Part shown: positions 21,190-31,555 of the stretch, one piece after another
Layout: each line of letters opens with the position of its first letter
How positions within the stretch are numbered: the stretch's first letter is position 1
DNA from: Pohlia nutans
Taxonomy: Eukaryota > Streptophyta > Bryopsida > Bryales > Mniaceae
Assembly: GCA_022496805.1 (NCBI GenBank)
Contig: CM040092.1
Coordinates: 937,555-1,001,554 of the forward strand
Length of the DNA stretch: 64,000 nucleotides
Reading direction: 5' to 3'
Translations under genes and position numbers: made by a program
Notes under the pieces: generated by a model
Databases searched by the model: none
The model's input: the letters and a program-made list of their open reading frames with translations, nothing else
Told to the model about the DNA's origin: nothing

Positions 21190-22616
21190 GGCGAGAATGT
21201 CAGAAGTAGGGAAATGAAGTAGGAGATGATGATAAAGTGGGAGCTTACCAGGCCTATCTCAGTATCATTACTGCTTCCCCAAATGTTCATGACAGTAGCG
21301 GGCGTCGAATGCAGAGAGGGCTTGAGTAGCATCTCCAGCGTCTCATAGTCGACGCCGCAAAATCCGCCATTCCAGTCTACAGCTCCATCTGGACACGCCT
21401 GGAACCAATCCAAGGGCCTTTGGATTCCAGTGAATTTCTTGAAGACGTTGAAGAGGTCCACCCGCGTCTTGGGATATGACAACGACAATGTGACAAGCAG
21501 ATGAGAGTCCAAATCAGACTTCTTAAATCCAACGCGTTTAGAGGGCTGATAGTACACAGTATGCACCGCCCACGAATTAGTCTCCACACCCGTAACATGT
21601 GAGAGGATATCGCGCTGCCTTGCATTGCTGATGAAGAGCATAGGGACAGGAATCTCCGGGCGCCTAGGCACGTCCTCATCATAGTCGTTGATGAAGACTG
21701 GTTTGTCGGATATCACTACCGCGCGCTTTGCTATAGACAGGATGTCACCTCTGTTGACGAACAACGGGTCTCCTGAAGATGAGTATGCAAAGAGCACAAT
21801 CATCTTGGGGTAGTCGGTGATGGGCACAACGGTTTCTGTACCCGCATCCAGTGCATCTAAGACGTCTGAAATCGAATCCGCGCGCTTGCAGTCATAGAAG
21901 GCCTTTGCACCGCTGATCCCCGCTATTGGAACTTGCACCTTAGTGAAAGACTCCAGAATTTGATGAAAAATTGGGGGAGCAATACCATTCTTGGACTTGT
22001 CCGTTGTGGGATTCATTAGATTTGCGCATCCCAGCAACTACTCATTCCCGTCTGTATACTTCTTCATGTCAGTCCAGATATTCCGGACAATGTCCATAGT
22101 GAAGTTCATTTCCGCCGCCAACTTCTCCCAATCGCTATCGGGATACAAAGTCCAGCCAGCGTCCTTGCACGGCAACGGGTACCCCTTAATCTTCTACAAA
22201 AGCTCGTTCATTATAATGCGATCGAGCTTCTTGTTGCGACACCAATCAGCCAACGTGAGCTTGTCCCGGGTCTTGCTGTTGTTCTTGATGCAGATCCGTT
22301 TCGCAATAATTTCCCTTCCGAGCTCGATGAGATCAGAGTCACTCAAACCCAAAGTTGGGACGAGGTCGGTCTTCATAATGTTTGTCATCGGCACCCGAGG
22401 AACTAAGCCTGGCTCGCTACCGTCATCTCTGATCAGCTCTCCTGCCTCCCATGCATCGAAAACTTCAAGCGAGCCATTCCAGGTCTCGCTCTTAGAAAAT
22501 ACGAGGGGAAACTTACTTGAGACCTTCTCCTCAACAAAATGTGCCATCACTTGGGCCTTTGCAGCCTGCAGAATAGACAAGGAGTTGTGTTAGACTATGA
22601 ATCCCACAAGCGTATA

Positions 22617-22751
22617 TGTCGGCTGGCAGCCGATACATCATTCGAAGAAGCATAGCAAACCTGATATGATATCCTATCGGCTGGCAGCCGACACATGATA
22701 TGACAAAGGAAAGCAAAGGAGAAGTGAGATCCTATCGGCTGGCAGCCGACA
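22617..22751. repeat. Three 19-bp palindromes at exact 58-bp spacing in one intron
   Basis: Copies start at 22617, 22675 and 22733. All three are in the 208-bp intron 22566-22773, which joins ...KPSAAFE to AAKAQVMAHF in phase 0. More than a quarter of the intron is palindrome. Confidence 0.9.
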
Positions 22752-22773
22752 GACACTAAGCATAATGAATTAC

Positions 22774-23260
22774 TTCAAATGCTGCAGAAGGCTTGCCACC
22801 ACCTTGATGTGGCTCTGGGCATCCAGCTCTCTTCCAGGCGGCCCTACCAAGCTCGGCGTAAAAGCGGAATGTCTCGTTCGCTACCTTCTCCGCGATGTTC
22901 AAATTTAGTGCGTTGGAGACTCTCACTAGCACCTTTGGATCATGACTGAAGACCGGGATCACCTCGAACTCGAGCAGCTCCTTGCGTGCTTCAGAATTAG
23001 CCAGAAACTGCTCTGCAAGCTCACGACAGGCTGTAACAGTGTGTTGTCCACCGATTATGTACCAGTGGACATTCGGGTGCTTCCACCACGCAATCTTGGA
23101 ACCATCGGGCATCGTTGTAAGGGCATCCTCCGCGGGAATCGAGTTCATGACAGCATCTATTCCGCTGTCAGTTAACAGTGGCGCGCGTTTCAGCGGAACA
23201 CCATGGATCTCAGGCTTCTTCGTGATTGCTCCATAGCCCTTGTAGATGGTCTTTACCCAT
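22774..23260 (-). pseudogene. ParB/sulfiredoxin-like exon of the large gene
   Basis: Within this exon the segment WYIIGGQHTVTACRELAEQF matches the GGxHR-type box of the ParB/Srx fold (the ParB N-terminal domain and related nucleases). It is preceded by a TDSGIDAVMNSIPAEDAL segment compatible with the ParB boxI helix and followed by FEVIPVFSHDP, compatible with the next strand. In bacteria the ParB domain binds CTP and loads on parS palindromes; plant relatives are uncharacterised as far as I know. The arginine of GGxHR is a threonine here. Recognition rests on a short motif. Confidence 0.6.
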
Positions 23261-23301
23261 CATCATGCGAAGAACATGGTCAGCTCAGCCGTATAGAAAG
23301 G

Positions 23302-23320
23302 TGTCGGCCGACAGTCGATA
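23302..23320. repeat. 19-bp palindrome at an exon-intron border
   Basis: TGTCGGCCGACAGTCGATA lies just downstream (minus sense) of the lysine-rich exon of the ParB-like gene, probably within an intron. Confidence 0.75.
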
Positions 23321-24300
23321 GCAATGTACAAATCATACAAAGTGACAAAGACTGAAAATTCCCCTGACCCAAGCGCTCCTTGGCGATTCTCCTGTACTTC
23401 AGCTCGTCCGGCGCAATCTGGAGCTTCTCCAACGGAATCACACCCGGAAGCCTCCGTTTCTTATAGGGAAACGCATGCCCAAGTCCGACCTCCAACACCT
23501 TGTAAATCGAGTCGATCTCACTGTCCTTCGTCTTTGTCGACATTCGATTTCCACGCAATAAGGCTTCATCTAGTGACAGAACTAGCTCCTTCCTAGTAGC
23601 GGCCTTGCCCTGCTGTTTTGGCTTGCTGCCCTCCCCGGTTTCTTGATCCGCTTCCTGATCAATTGCTTTTCCCATCCCTGGAGCACCTCTCCTCTTCCGC
23701 GACGGGGTGGCCTTCTTCTTCCCTTTCTCCTTCTTCTTTGCCACAGCCTGCTCTTCCTCTATTGCGGCTTCAACAATCAGATTAGCGTTGATTCGAGCAG
23801 AATTCATCGGATCCCACGAACTAATGAACTCATCGAGATCTGCGGGGGACGAACCCTCAAATGTCATGCCTTGCTCATTCGCCGCCTTTCCGCAGGCTCT
23901 CTCGGTGCACTTCAACCAGGGAAGTAATACTGCTATGTTGTCAGGCTGACCGTTGGATTCACCAATGGGCATCAAGCTGATGAGCAGATCGACTTCTCAC
24001 CCGCCTCCGCAACCGCAAGGATGCAACCATGCCCAGGCATCACATTTCCCTTCAGGACGATTGTGCATACAATTTCGATTTGTTTAGACGCGCCCTCCCT
24101 CCAGTAAAGACCCCACTCTTCAATTGCTGGGTTTCCAGCCCACACACCGCGGGGAACAATGTCGAAGCATTTCACATCCGTTCTGGCTAGGGGCGCCCCA
24201 AGCAGCTTAGTGAGGAGACCCGACTTCCTGCATTGTCATAACAATTATAAGTCTCTATCGACACAAAATCACTACCCGATGTTTGCAAAAACACAAATAG

Positions 24301-24644
24301 TGTTGGTTGCCGGCCGACACCAAACCACTATGGGCAACCCGAGCTGATCCCTGTATAGGGAATTGTATCGGCTGCCGGCCGATACATCAAGATAAACCTA
24401 ATTCTTTCAAAGACCTACCAAGAGTTCAAAGATAAGAGATGAGACAAAAATTTTCTCTGTTATGTTCCGGTCGACTACGTTGTGTGCTTGGTCACGATTG
24501 TATCGGCCGGCAGCCGATAGGAAGTTTGCTATCGGCAACCAGCCGATACAATCAAGCACTACTAATCCTCAATCAGGCATTGACCCAATATACTGTATTG
24601 GCCGGCAACCGACATCTGCTACCGCTATCGGCTGCCAGCCGATA
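24301..24644. repeat. Dense palindrome cluster in a divergent intergenic region (6 copies)
   Basis: Copies start at 24301, 24366, 24501, 24530, 24596 and 24626; two pairs are 29 and 30 bp apart. Half-sites follow near 24856 and 24880. This is the spacer between the minus-strand ParB-like gene and the plus-strand gene at 25856, the natural place for a shared promoter. Confidence 0.85.
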
Positions 24645-24896
24645 CACTGATCAGATGAACAAAATAGCAGAGATGTGCGTACCTTGGGTTCGTGGCCATC
24701 TGATCCTGCGAAATTGCTGTAAGTATCGGTGCTGCTGGTCCCGGTATCAGCTGGTGCACTCCCCAGTATAGGCTGGTACACTCCATGTATCGGCAGCTGT
24801 AGCAAAGGTGTCGGATGTTGTCTATCCTGTATTGGTTGGTGCAGAAAAGTAGTCAATCGGCTGGCGGACAGAGCGCGAGTATCGGCCGCCAGCAGG

Positions 24897-25020
24897 TAAG
24901 AGAGGAGGGAGGGAAGGTGAGGGAGGGAAGGTGAGGGAGGGTGAGGGCAAAGGGAGGTGAGAGGGAAGAGTGAAAGTGAGGAGTGAAAATGAGGGAAAGT
25001 GAGAGGGGGAGGGAGAGTAA
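24897..25020. repeat. Purine-rich GAGGGAGGGAAGGT tract
   Basis: About 120 bp of almost pure G/A on the plus strand with several GGG runs, in the divergent spacer. It could form a G-quadruplex or triplex, or be a CT-rich promoter element read on the minus strand. Confidence 0.75.
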
Positions 25021-25614
25021 CCCCCACCACCATCCCTCATTCCCTCCTCCGTACCATCATTGCGCACCCGCCAGTCAATTCGTACGCCGCCAAAGTGTCA
25101 AATAAAAAGATTCCATCCATCCTATCGGACGCCCGCCTACACATTTTCATCCACCCTACTCACTAGGTTGCAATCATTACTCTATTCTATCAACAAATTA
25201 ATCCATTCCAAGAAGTTCATCAAAGATCAAATTCATTCCAAGAACTTCCAAGGAGTTTGAAATTTTCTTGATTTTGGCGCCAATTGCGCATGGGAATTCC
25301 CCTGGGGTATCCATTATGCTTCCATTTTTTTCATTTCACTCTAGGATTGTTGCGCCAACTGCTGACCTCTGAGTTTAGGTACTCTTTCTCTCTGTGATAG
25401 AATTTTGTGGCAATTTTGATTCTAGCGTGTAGAATGAGCCTGGCACTTTGATTCTAGAATGTAGAATTATGTGGCAATTTTGATTCCAGCATGTGGAATG
25501 AGCTTGCAAGGTTGTTGGTTTTGATTTTTGAGGTCTTCTGAACCCATTTGGCATATCTGAGCATTCTGAGCAATCGTCTGGTGTACACAATTCATTACTC
25601 CTATGTTGTGCCAT

Positions 25615-25850
25615 TATCGGACGCCAGCCGATACCGTGTAGCTCACCAGCCGATATCCTCATGTGAAATCGGTGGTCACCTAATCCCTATCGGCCGCCGG
25701 CCGATCCTGTGTTCGCTCTTTGCCACATATTGCGTGAAAGTCGACTGAAGTCTGATTCAGAATTTTTTGTTCCATTCCACAGTTTCTGTGTTAGGTTATC
25801 GCTGTCCTCCCTGAGTTGTAGTGTCTATCCCTATTGGCTAGCAGCCGATA
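25615..25850. repeat. 19-bp palindromes upstream of the plus-strand gene (3 copies and a half-site)
   Basis: Copies at 25615-25633, 25688-25706 and 25832-25850, plus a half-site near 25638. The last ends 5 bp before the ATG at 25856, in the presumed leader. Confidence 0.8.
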
Positions 25851-25855
25851 CAATT

Positions 25856-26824
25856 ATGAAGAGATCACTTCCTTTGACGCTGGATACTGAATCAATCGAC
25901 TCTTTCACCAAGAATGGTAGCTCTGGGCGATGGAAATTGGGTAAGGGAGTGGTAGTTGCGTTAACCCACTCCGAATTCTACTATGCCGGACGTGCAGTTA
26001 TCAATTGCATTGTCTCTCGCGACCCGTTTCTCCTTGATGTGCGGGTTCTGGAAGTTTCTGACTCAATTGAGATGATCATACTTTACCCTACGGGTGACCT
26101 TAAGTATCTCAGTCAATGTGCTGGAAGAAATATCGTTTGGGAGGAGCGATATGTGAGACCATATATTGATGAGATTGATACTGTTCCCAAGCCTGTCGGC
26201 TGGCAGCCTACACCGGACGGTACTAAGGAGAAGCCCATCGATCAATTCCTTACTCTCACGGTGAACATGGAGGTAGCTCTTCTGCACAGTGACGGATGTG
26301 ACCATCATTGTGCTAGAGTGGGAATCATCGTGGAGTGCTCTCCAAAGGGAACTTGGGAGGGATTCCGTGCATCTCATAGCTTTTTCGTCATCGTTCGACT
26401 CATGACGGTGAAGAAGGATTTCTTAGGCTTGGCGGCATACTGCGAGAATTCAGATCTGTCTTCCCTTTGTGATTGCCTCGGATATAGAATCTTATGGAGC
26501 GGATACAAGGTCCGGCCGTTGGATCCTTCCTTCGCAAAGGAACATCCTATCGGCTGGCAGCCGACATTGCCAAGATTGAAGAAAGTTAAGCTAGAGGCAG
26601 ACGACAGCGGAGTGAACAATGAATCACCAACGAACGAAGGTTGTGGTAGTTCTGGGAATGCACAATGTGGAATAGGTCTCATGGAGTCCGAGCGCAGTGA
26701 TGACGGTGGCTCGCAGACGGATACGCGAGTAGGTAGTGGCCTTGAACTGAATGGTCATGCTGCCAACTTCGACTATGTTCATTCAACTCCTCTCGACCAG
26801 AGCGACGGTCCGAGCAATGGATAG
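25856..26824 (+). CDS. Unknown protein with internal duplication, cargo of the host element
   Basis: About 322 residues from the ATG at 25856 to TAG. The frame opens earlier (25709), but the extra residues include a translated palindrome and look like leader. Two repeats are visible: residues about 30-105 (VVALTHSEFYYAG ... YVRPYID) and about 135-225 (EVALLHSDGCDHH ... YKVRPLD), each with the pattern ALxHS, a central hydrophobic strand, LSxLxxCxGxxIxW and [YK]xVRP. Each repeat is followed by one in-frame palindrome encoding VGWQPT or IGWQPT. The tail is acidic and low complexity. I do not recognise the family. Transcribed divergently from the ParB-like gene. Confidence 0.6.
   Translation: MKRSLPLTLDTESIDSFTKNGSSGRWKLGKGVVVALTHSEFYYAGRAVINCIVSRDPFLLDVRVLEVSDSIEMIILYPTGDLKYLSQCAGRNIVWEERYVRPYIDEIDTVPKPVGWQPTPDGTKEKPIDQFLTLTVNMEVALLHSDGCDHHCARVGIIVECSPKGTWEGFRASHSFFVIVRLMTVKKDFLGLAAYCENSDLSSLCDCLGYRILWSGYKVRPLDPSFAKEHPIGWQPTLPRLKKVKLEADDSGVNNESPTNEGCGSSGNAQCGIGLMESERSDDGGSQTDTRVGSGLELNGHAANFDYVHSTPLDQSDGPSNG
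26194..26212 (+). repeat. In-frame 19-bp palindrome encoding VGWQPT
   Basis: TGTCGGCTGGCAGCCTACA inside the gene at 25856-26824, directly after the first internal repeat of the protein. Confidence 0.9.
26548..26566 (+). repeat. In-frame 19-bp palindrome encoding IGWQPT
   Basis: TATCGGCTGGCAGCCGACA inside the same gene, directly after the second internal repeat. It is the last copy before the nested CACTA. Confidence 0.9.
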
Positions 26825-26903
26825 GGCATACTAGAATCAGATGTTGGTGTAATGTTCGTATCTGAGCACGAATCACTGCAAATGACGACAATGCGTTGGC
26901 CGT

Positions 26904-27060
26904 CACTACAAGGAAACGGGCACCGAAATGACTGGAAGTTGACAGAAAATTGTCCAGAATGACGAACTCAGAGTTCCGGACCCCGACTTCTGTCAGTTCT
27001 TTCAATTTTATGCGTAATTGACAGAATTCTGTCAATTTTCCATTGGAAAGGTACACCGTG
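26904..27060. promoter_or_regulatory. Left terminus and subterminal motifs of the CACTA
   Basis: After the terminal repeat come GTTGACAGAAAATTGTC, CTTCTGTCAGTTC and TTGACAGAATTCTGTCAA, so the core TGACAGAA is present in both orientations. By analogy with En/Spm, such arrays bind the TNPA-type protein. Confidence 0.75.
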
Positions 27061-27983
27061 GACCTCCCGTCCAGAATTAGCGGAGTCCTGTGCCTACGTG
27101 TAAAGGCTGCTGAACATGTCCTCTGTATGATGCCTTAGGTATAATAACGTATCCATTACCCAGCTGTGAGTGACAATACTAGTATTCATGTCGCAAATTT
27201 TAAATATATATTATCATTAATTACATATATTCAGATCAAATAACGACTACAATTTTTAACATGCAACAAAAAAAATATGTACATGTACGTAAGAGATGTA
27301 GAGTCCACCAAGTTAGATATGTTTTGTTTAAGAACACGTACATGCATCGGCAAGTTCTACATTACTCCACCCTGGAAAGAAAATCCTTGTATTGTGAAGT
27401 CCTTCTGTCTAATTTGCTATCTTTGATTGGGCAAATTAAAACAATCCTCTAATTTATTTTTATCTCAAAATTCTGTACGTTAACCTCACATGATTGCCTC
27501 AACTATTTTGAGTACCTCATAGGATTACACTTACATCGTCCCTCACAATTCTGTAGCATAGGTGTATATAGAACTTGTTGTACTACTCCACAGCGTTGTC
27601 AGTGTAAAAGGTAGCGCTGAATTTCAGAATCCTGTCTCCTGTACACATTCAAGTTCATTTGTGATTTTAGAGTGGTTTTAGGTGAAACTGGAACTCTTAC
27701 TTCTTGATAGTAGAAAAAACAAAATTCCTTTCCTCATAGTACGTAAATGGCTTTCAACTAGTGATACACTTGTGAAGCAGTAAATGTCATACTTAGGTAC
27801 ATTCTATGAGAGCATTTTTTACTAAAAAAGAACATGTATAAGAAGGAAAATCCAAAATATAATATAATATTGTCATGCTTACTAGAACGACATTCATTAA
27901 TGCAATGCAGAATCGGTTTATCCTTGCCTGTGAATTGCCCAGTCGCCACAGAAACCGCGCACTACCTCCATAACTGTCCAATT
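27061..27983. other. CACTA left non-coding region
   Basis: AT-rich, with no recognisable gene. It lies 3' of the TNP2 gene and may hold its 3' untranslated region and terminator. Confidence 0.5.
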
Positions 27984-29177
27984 CTACAGTTCTCTGTCTG
28001 AAGTCTCCTCATTCTCTGAGTGATCTGAGGACATGCCAGAAGTCGAATACTCTGTGGACGTTTGTTCTTCCCCTGAAGTCCAACCCCCCTCGCTGTCATC
28101 GTCCTCTCTTGGATTCTGCCTTTGCCGCACGTTTCTCTGTTCCCGGACTTCGTTCTCTGCCGTCGTGCTTCTACGTCCACGTAGTCCCCTGTATAGCCGT
28201 TCCTCTTCGTGTACTTCGTCTTCTTCGCTGTCTACAGTCTCTTCCTGCTCTCTTGCTATTGGTGTGTTCAAATTGGCACGCCTGCCAGTTGTGGCTCCTC
28301 GACCACGTCCACGGCCCCCGTGTCCACGTCCTCTGCCCCTGTTCAGTCGAACGACTGGTTGTATTATCACATCTTCCCCAGTTGCTGCCGGTTCTACATC
28401 ATTTTCTCCAACCTCGCAGTCAGGTCGTAGCCCTTCAAAATCTTCGTCTTCCCCCATTCGAAATAGTTCTGCCTCCTCTTCGTCTTTATTATTCGGTACG
28501 ACTCGCTTCCCTCGAACCTCCTTCCTCAATACGACTCTCCACCCTGGTGACTCCCAAGCCCTGGAATAAGACACCTGCTCACAGTGTCTAGGGAATGCGA
28601 AGCTATCTCGGCCTAAAGTACCGTATCTTCTGTCAAAGTTCGCTAATGTGAACCCCCACTTGTCGCGTTTTATCGTCGCATTGTCACCATTGTAGTTCGC
28701 TTTCACAAAATTGCACACCAAAACCACCAAACAATGTCGTCTATAATTCAATTCCAGAATTTCCTCAATGTGCCCTACATATTCTACATCTGCATCCACC
28801 TGGTTAGCATATCTTCTACCGTTCTTGCAAACCTGTCTAAATGTTGTAGCGACGCCACTATCACATGTTCGGAAGGGTCGCTCAGAGCTTAGCACTCTAT
28901 AATGGTTACCATATGCGAACATGGACTTGTAAGCTGCAGCTACAGGTAACGGACCTCTAGCGGTATCTACTACCATTGGATCCACAATTGCGCCGAGCTG
29001 TTGCTCCCGTCTCACCTCTTTCAGGACCCATTGCGAAAATTCTGGAATTTTGGAGAGTTCTGGTGGGTATGCGAACCGGTATCTCCTCCCATGTCGACGT
29101 TGATCACGTCTATACTGCTCTCTTTGTTGATCTCGCTCAGTCACAGCCTCTGCGTATTTACTATACAATGACCACAT
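27984..29177 (-). CDS. CACTA TNP2 gene, last exon (DUF4216 and RG-rich acidic tail)
   Basis: An open exon of about 397 codons. Residues about 85-245 match the DUF4216 domain found at the C terminus of plant CACTA transposases: YKSMFAYGNHYRV, CDSGVATTF, VEYVGHIEEILELNY, KWGFTLANF and WRVVLRKEVRG. A GRGRGHGGRGRGRG block follows near residue 285, then an acidic serine-rich tail to the TAG. The true 5' splice border was not identified: in-frame stops lie just upstream of the first ATG. DUF4216 has no known enzymatic role. This is the best preserved part of the gene. Confidence 0.8.
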   Translation of the reverse strand: MWSLYSKYAEAVTERDQQREQYRRDQRRHGRRYRFAYPPELSKIPEFSQWVLKEVRREQQLGAIVDPMVVDTARGPLPVAAAYKSMFAYGNHYRVLSSERPFRTCDSGVATTFRQVCKNGRRYANQVDADVEYVGHIEEILELNYRRHCLVVLVCNFVKANYNGDNATIKRDKWGFTLANFDRRYGTLGRDSFAFPRHCEQVSYSRAWESPGWRVVLRKEVRGKRVVPNNKDEEEAELFRMGEDEDFEGLRPDCEVGENDVEPAATGEDVIIQPVVRLNRGRGRGHGGRGRGRGATTGRRANLNTPIAREQEETVDSEEDEVHEEERLYRGLRGRRSTTAENEVREQRNVRQRQNPREDDDSEGGWTSGEEQTSTEYSTSGMSSDHSENEETSDREL

Positions 29178-30659
29178 TATTAGTTACCTCCGGTTGAAAA
29201 TCCCACACTGTTCATGCTGTACTGTTGAACTGAAAGAGGTCAACACTGTTGAAATGTTGATTTAATTTCAAAACCTACATCAGAAACCATACTACGTCTA
29301 CTCTGACCGCTTATCTGTTCTACTAACTTCGATATATGTAACTTCGAACTTCGATACTACTACTAGCTTCGATAATGTCTTATCCAATGGCCGGATGTAA
29401 TCATATTACATTACTTATTTCTCTTCATTTACAATTGTAGAAGTATGGGAAGTCGTGAACCTGGTGAAAATTGTACTAACTGTAGTTCAAAATTGGAATC
29501 GTGAAAATAAAGTCAGAAACTGAAGGAACTCTAAAACTTCTTAGAATCACCACAGCACAGATTATGTTATTTCAAACTCGATCAACATATTTTACTAAAC
29601 AAATATTGAATTTTCGTACATAATCAAATATACAATGAATAATTCATTTAAAAATTTCAAATGTTTTAATTAAATACTGGTGATTGTATAAATGAACCCA
29701 ACCGTTACGACAATATCTAAAATTCCAAAATAAGAACTGTCATTTTTATATCAACTCCATAATGTTCTTCTTAATAGTATTTTGAATTGCTTTCTCTCAA
29801 ATTGTCAATTCCAGGGACACCTTGGTACGTTTAGAGGTTAATCACCCACAACTAAAAACTCATTAAAATGAAAACCAAAACTTGTAGCTTGCAGTGCCGT
29901 TCACTTACCTCTCACACCCTAACCACCCACGTACGTACAATTCTGCTTTCTATTACAGAGTCTGTAATACCCAACGTATATCCCTAACCATCGCATATTC
30001 TATAAAATGGATCACATACGGAATCAGAGCTTTTTGACGTTCCCAGCAATGCTTGGGTGAAAATCATCCAATTATATGGAGAATTGTCACCAAGTTTTTG
30101 TCCTAACTAATGGTTGGATGTACTCTTACTAGAGTACATATTTTCCCAAATATACAAATGTGCAAGTATGTGAACTTCTTCTAGAAGCCAAAATTCCATA
30201 GTCTCCAGTTCAAAGTGGAAGCGTGTACAATGAGGTCATACCTTAAAGAAACACAGATATTTGAACGTACAACCACATTTACGACTATCTCATTTCAAAC
30301 TCATTCCAACACATTTTACTCATTAACTGCTGAAATTAGTTTCAGAATGAAATTTTAATTTTAACTCCTAAATTTTATAATTAATTATTGGTGATTCTAT
30401 GAGTGAATTGAACCGTACAGATGTAATCCAAAATTCATATTCTAGAACTTCCGTTTGTATATCAAGTACAAAATGTTCTTCTATATGGTATTCTAATTTA
30501 TTAATTTTTTGAAATTGCCAATTTCAGGGACACACTGGAACGACTCGAGGTTATTGAGGCCTATATCAACGTCATCCCCCATAGACATGCAATTCTCAAA
30601 AACCCATGAACATACAGCAATAAATGTATATAGTGCAGTAGCAAGCAGTTAGGATGTAC
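29178..30659 (-). other. Probable intron of TNP2
   Basis: AT-rich non-coding DNA between the DUF4218 exon (donor GTACAT at 30659) and the DUF4216 exon. It contains two similar segments near 29800-29850 and 30520-30570 (CAGGGACACnnTGG...CG...GAGGTTA), an old duplication. Confidence 0.55.
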
Positions 30660-31555
30660 CTTCTGTATGGCTCCATATGCTCGGTGTTGTCCAACACAAA
30701 GCCATGGACTAGCTTCTGGAACTGTGTTGTCATCACTCGATCCCGGCTTGCACCCTCCACAATTTCATCGTACATTGCCGGTTCCTCTTTATCGTCCCAG
30801 GCACGCTTTGTTGTTGGAGTGTATTCTGCGAGATACTCATTCAAAAACCCTATAGATTCTTCTCTTAAATACCCGTGTGCCATACTACCTTCCGGTTTAG
30901 CTTTGTTCTTAACAAAGCCTTTTAAGCCTTTCATGTATCTCTCAAATGGGTACATCCATCGGGTCTGTACCGGACCACATATAAACAATTCCTCTACCAA
31001 ATGGATAGGTAGATGCATCATAATGACAAATACGGACGGTGGCAGCTCTTTCTCCAATGTGCAAATGGTTTCTGCCACCTCCTCTAGCATTTCTATTTTT
31101 TTATGTTTATCTACCACCTTTGCACAGACTTTTCTAAATAACCGACTAACTCTCATTACTGCTCCAACTACCCGAGGGTGACCAATATTTCTCAAACACA
31201 ATGGGATTACCTGTTGAAGCAAAATATGAAAGTCGTGTGTTTTTAGCCCTCGTAATTTACCGTCTTGTATCCTCTTCCCCAACGCACCAACGTAATAAGA
31301 GGGAAACTTTATTTCCCGAAGAACACTCAGAAATTCCAATTGATGTTCTTTTGACAATATGTATGGTGCGTCCGGCTTGAAGTATGAATGGCCGTCTGCA
31401 TTTCGTTGTAGGTGGAGATGCCTCCTTATGCCGCGTGCTCGCATATCCTCTCTTGAGTTTGCACCATCTGTTTCACCAAATAGAGTACGAAGTAGATTTT
31501 CGCAAACATTTTTCTCACAATGCATTGCGTCCAATGTATGACGTGTTGGAAGTTT
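30660..31555 (-). CDS. CACTA TNP2 gene, exon with transposase end and DUF4218
   Basis: It opens after GTGGACAG at 31556 with KLPTRHTLDAMHCEKNVC, the conserved RHxLDxMHxEKNVC block of the tnp2 family, and runs into DUF4218: LKTHDFHILLQQVIPL, LPPSVFVIMMHLPIHL, RWMYPFERYMKGLKGFV, KPEGSMAHGYLREE and PAMYDEIVEG. It closes at the donor after MEPYRR. It joins the upstream exon (...SIFYELPYWE) in phase, as in other tnp2 genes. In En/Spm this protein performs excision and binds ends together with TNPA. This exon is intact. Confidence 0.9.

Larger units (their letters stand above)
20226..24228 (-). pseudogene. Large ParB-like-domain protein gene with five in-frame UAGs
   Basis: Exons inferred from splice sites and frame: about 24228-23330, about 23260-22774, 22565-21249 and about 21146-20226. 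In order they encode a conserved N-terminal part (VKCFDIVPRGVWAGNP, later LISLMPIGESNGQ), a lysine-rich segment, the ParB-like motif, a long unrecognised domain, and a serine/proline-rich tail. One base is missing near 23995, shifting the frame. Otherwise the only interruptions are TAG codons at 22194, 22038, 21102, 20661 and 20652, each where glutamine would read well. Palindromes are found in its introns and, in frame, in the last exon (PHVGRQPTSS). It is divergent from the gene at 25856. Probable role: DNA binding by the mobile element (inference). Confidence 0.6.

Noticed and set aside
22038..22196. Programmed UAG readthrough of the tobamovirus-type context
   Set aside because: The bases after the TAGs (AAG, TTG, GAT) do not match the CARYYA readthrough context.
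24569..25033. 154-codon minus-strand ORF rich in Pro, Ser and Leu
   Set aside because: It simply translates the purine-rich tract and palindromes of an intergenic region; no family resemblance.
28033..28591. Long plus-strand ORFs of 160-178 codons
   Set aside because: Shadows of the DUF4216 exon and its RG/acidic tail on the minus strand, which has clear conserved motifs.
30654..31181. 175-codon plus-strand ORF
   Set aside because: Antisense of the DUF4218 exon; the minus strand carries the conserved transposase motifs.
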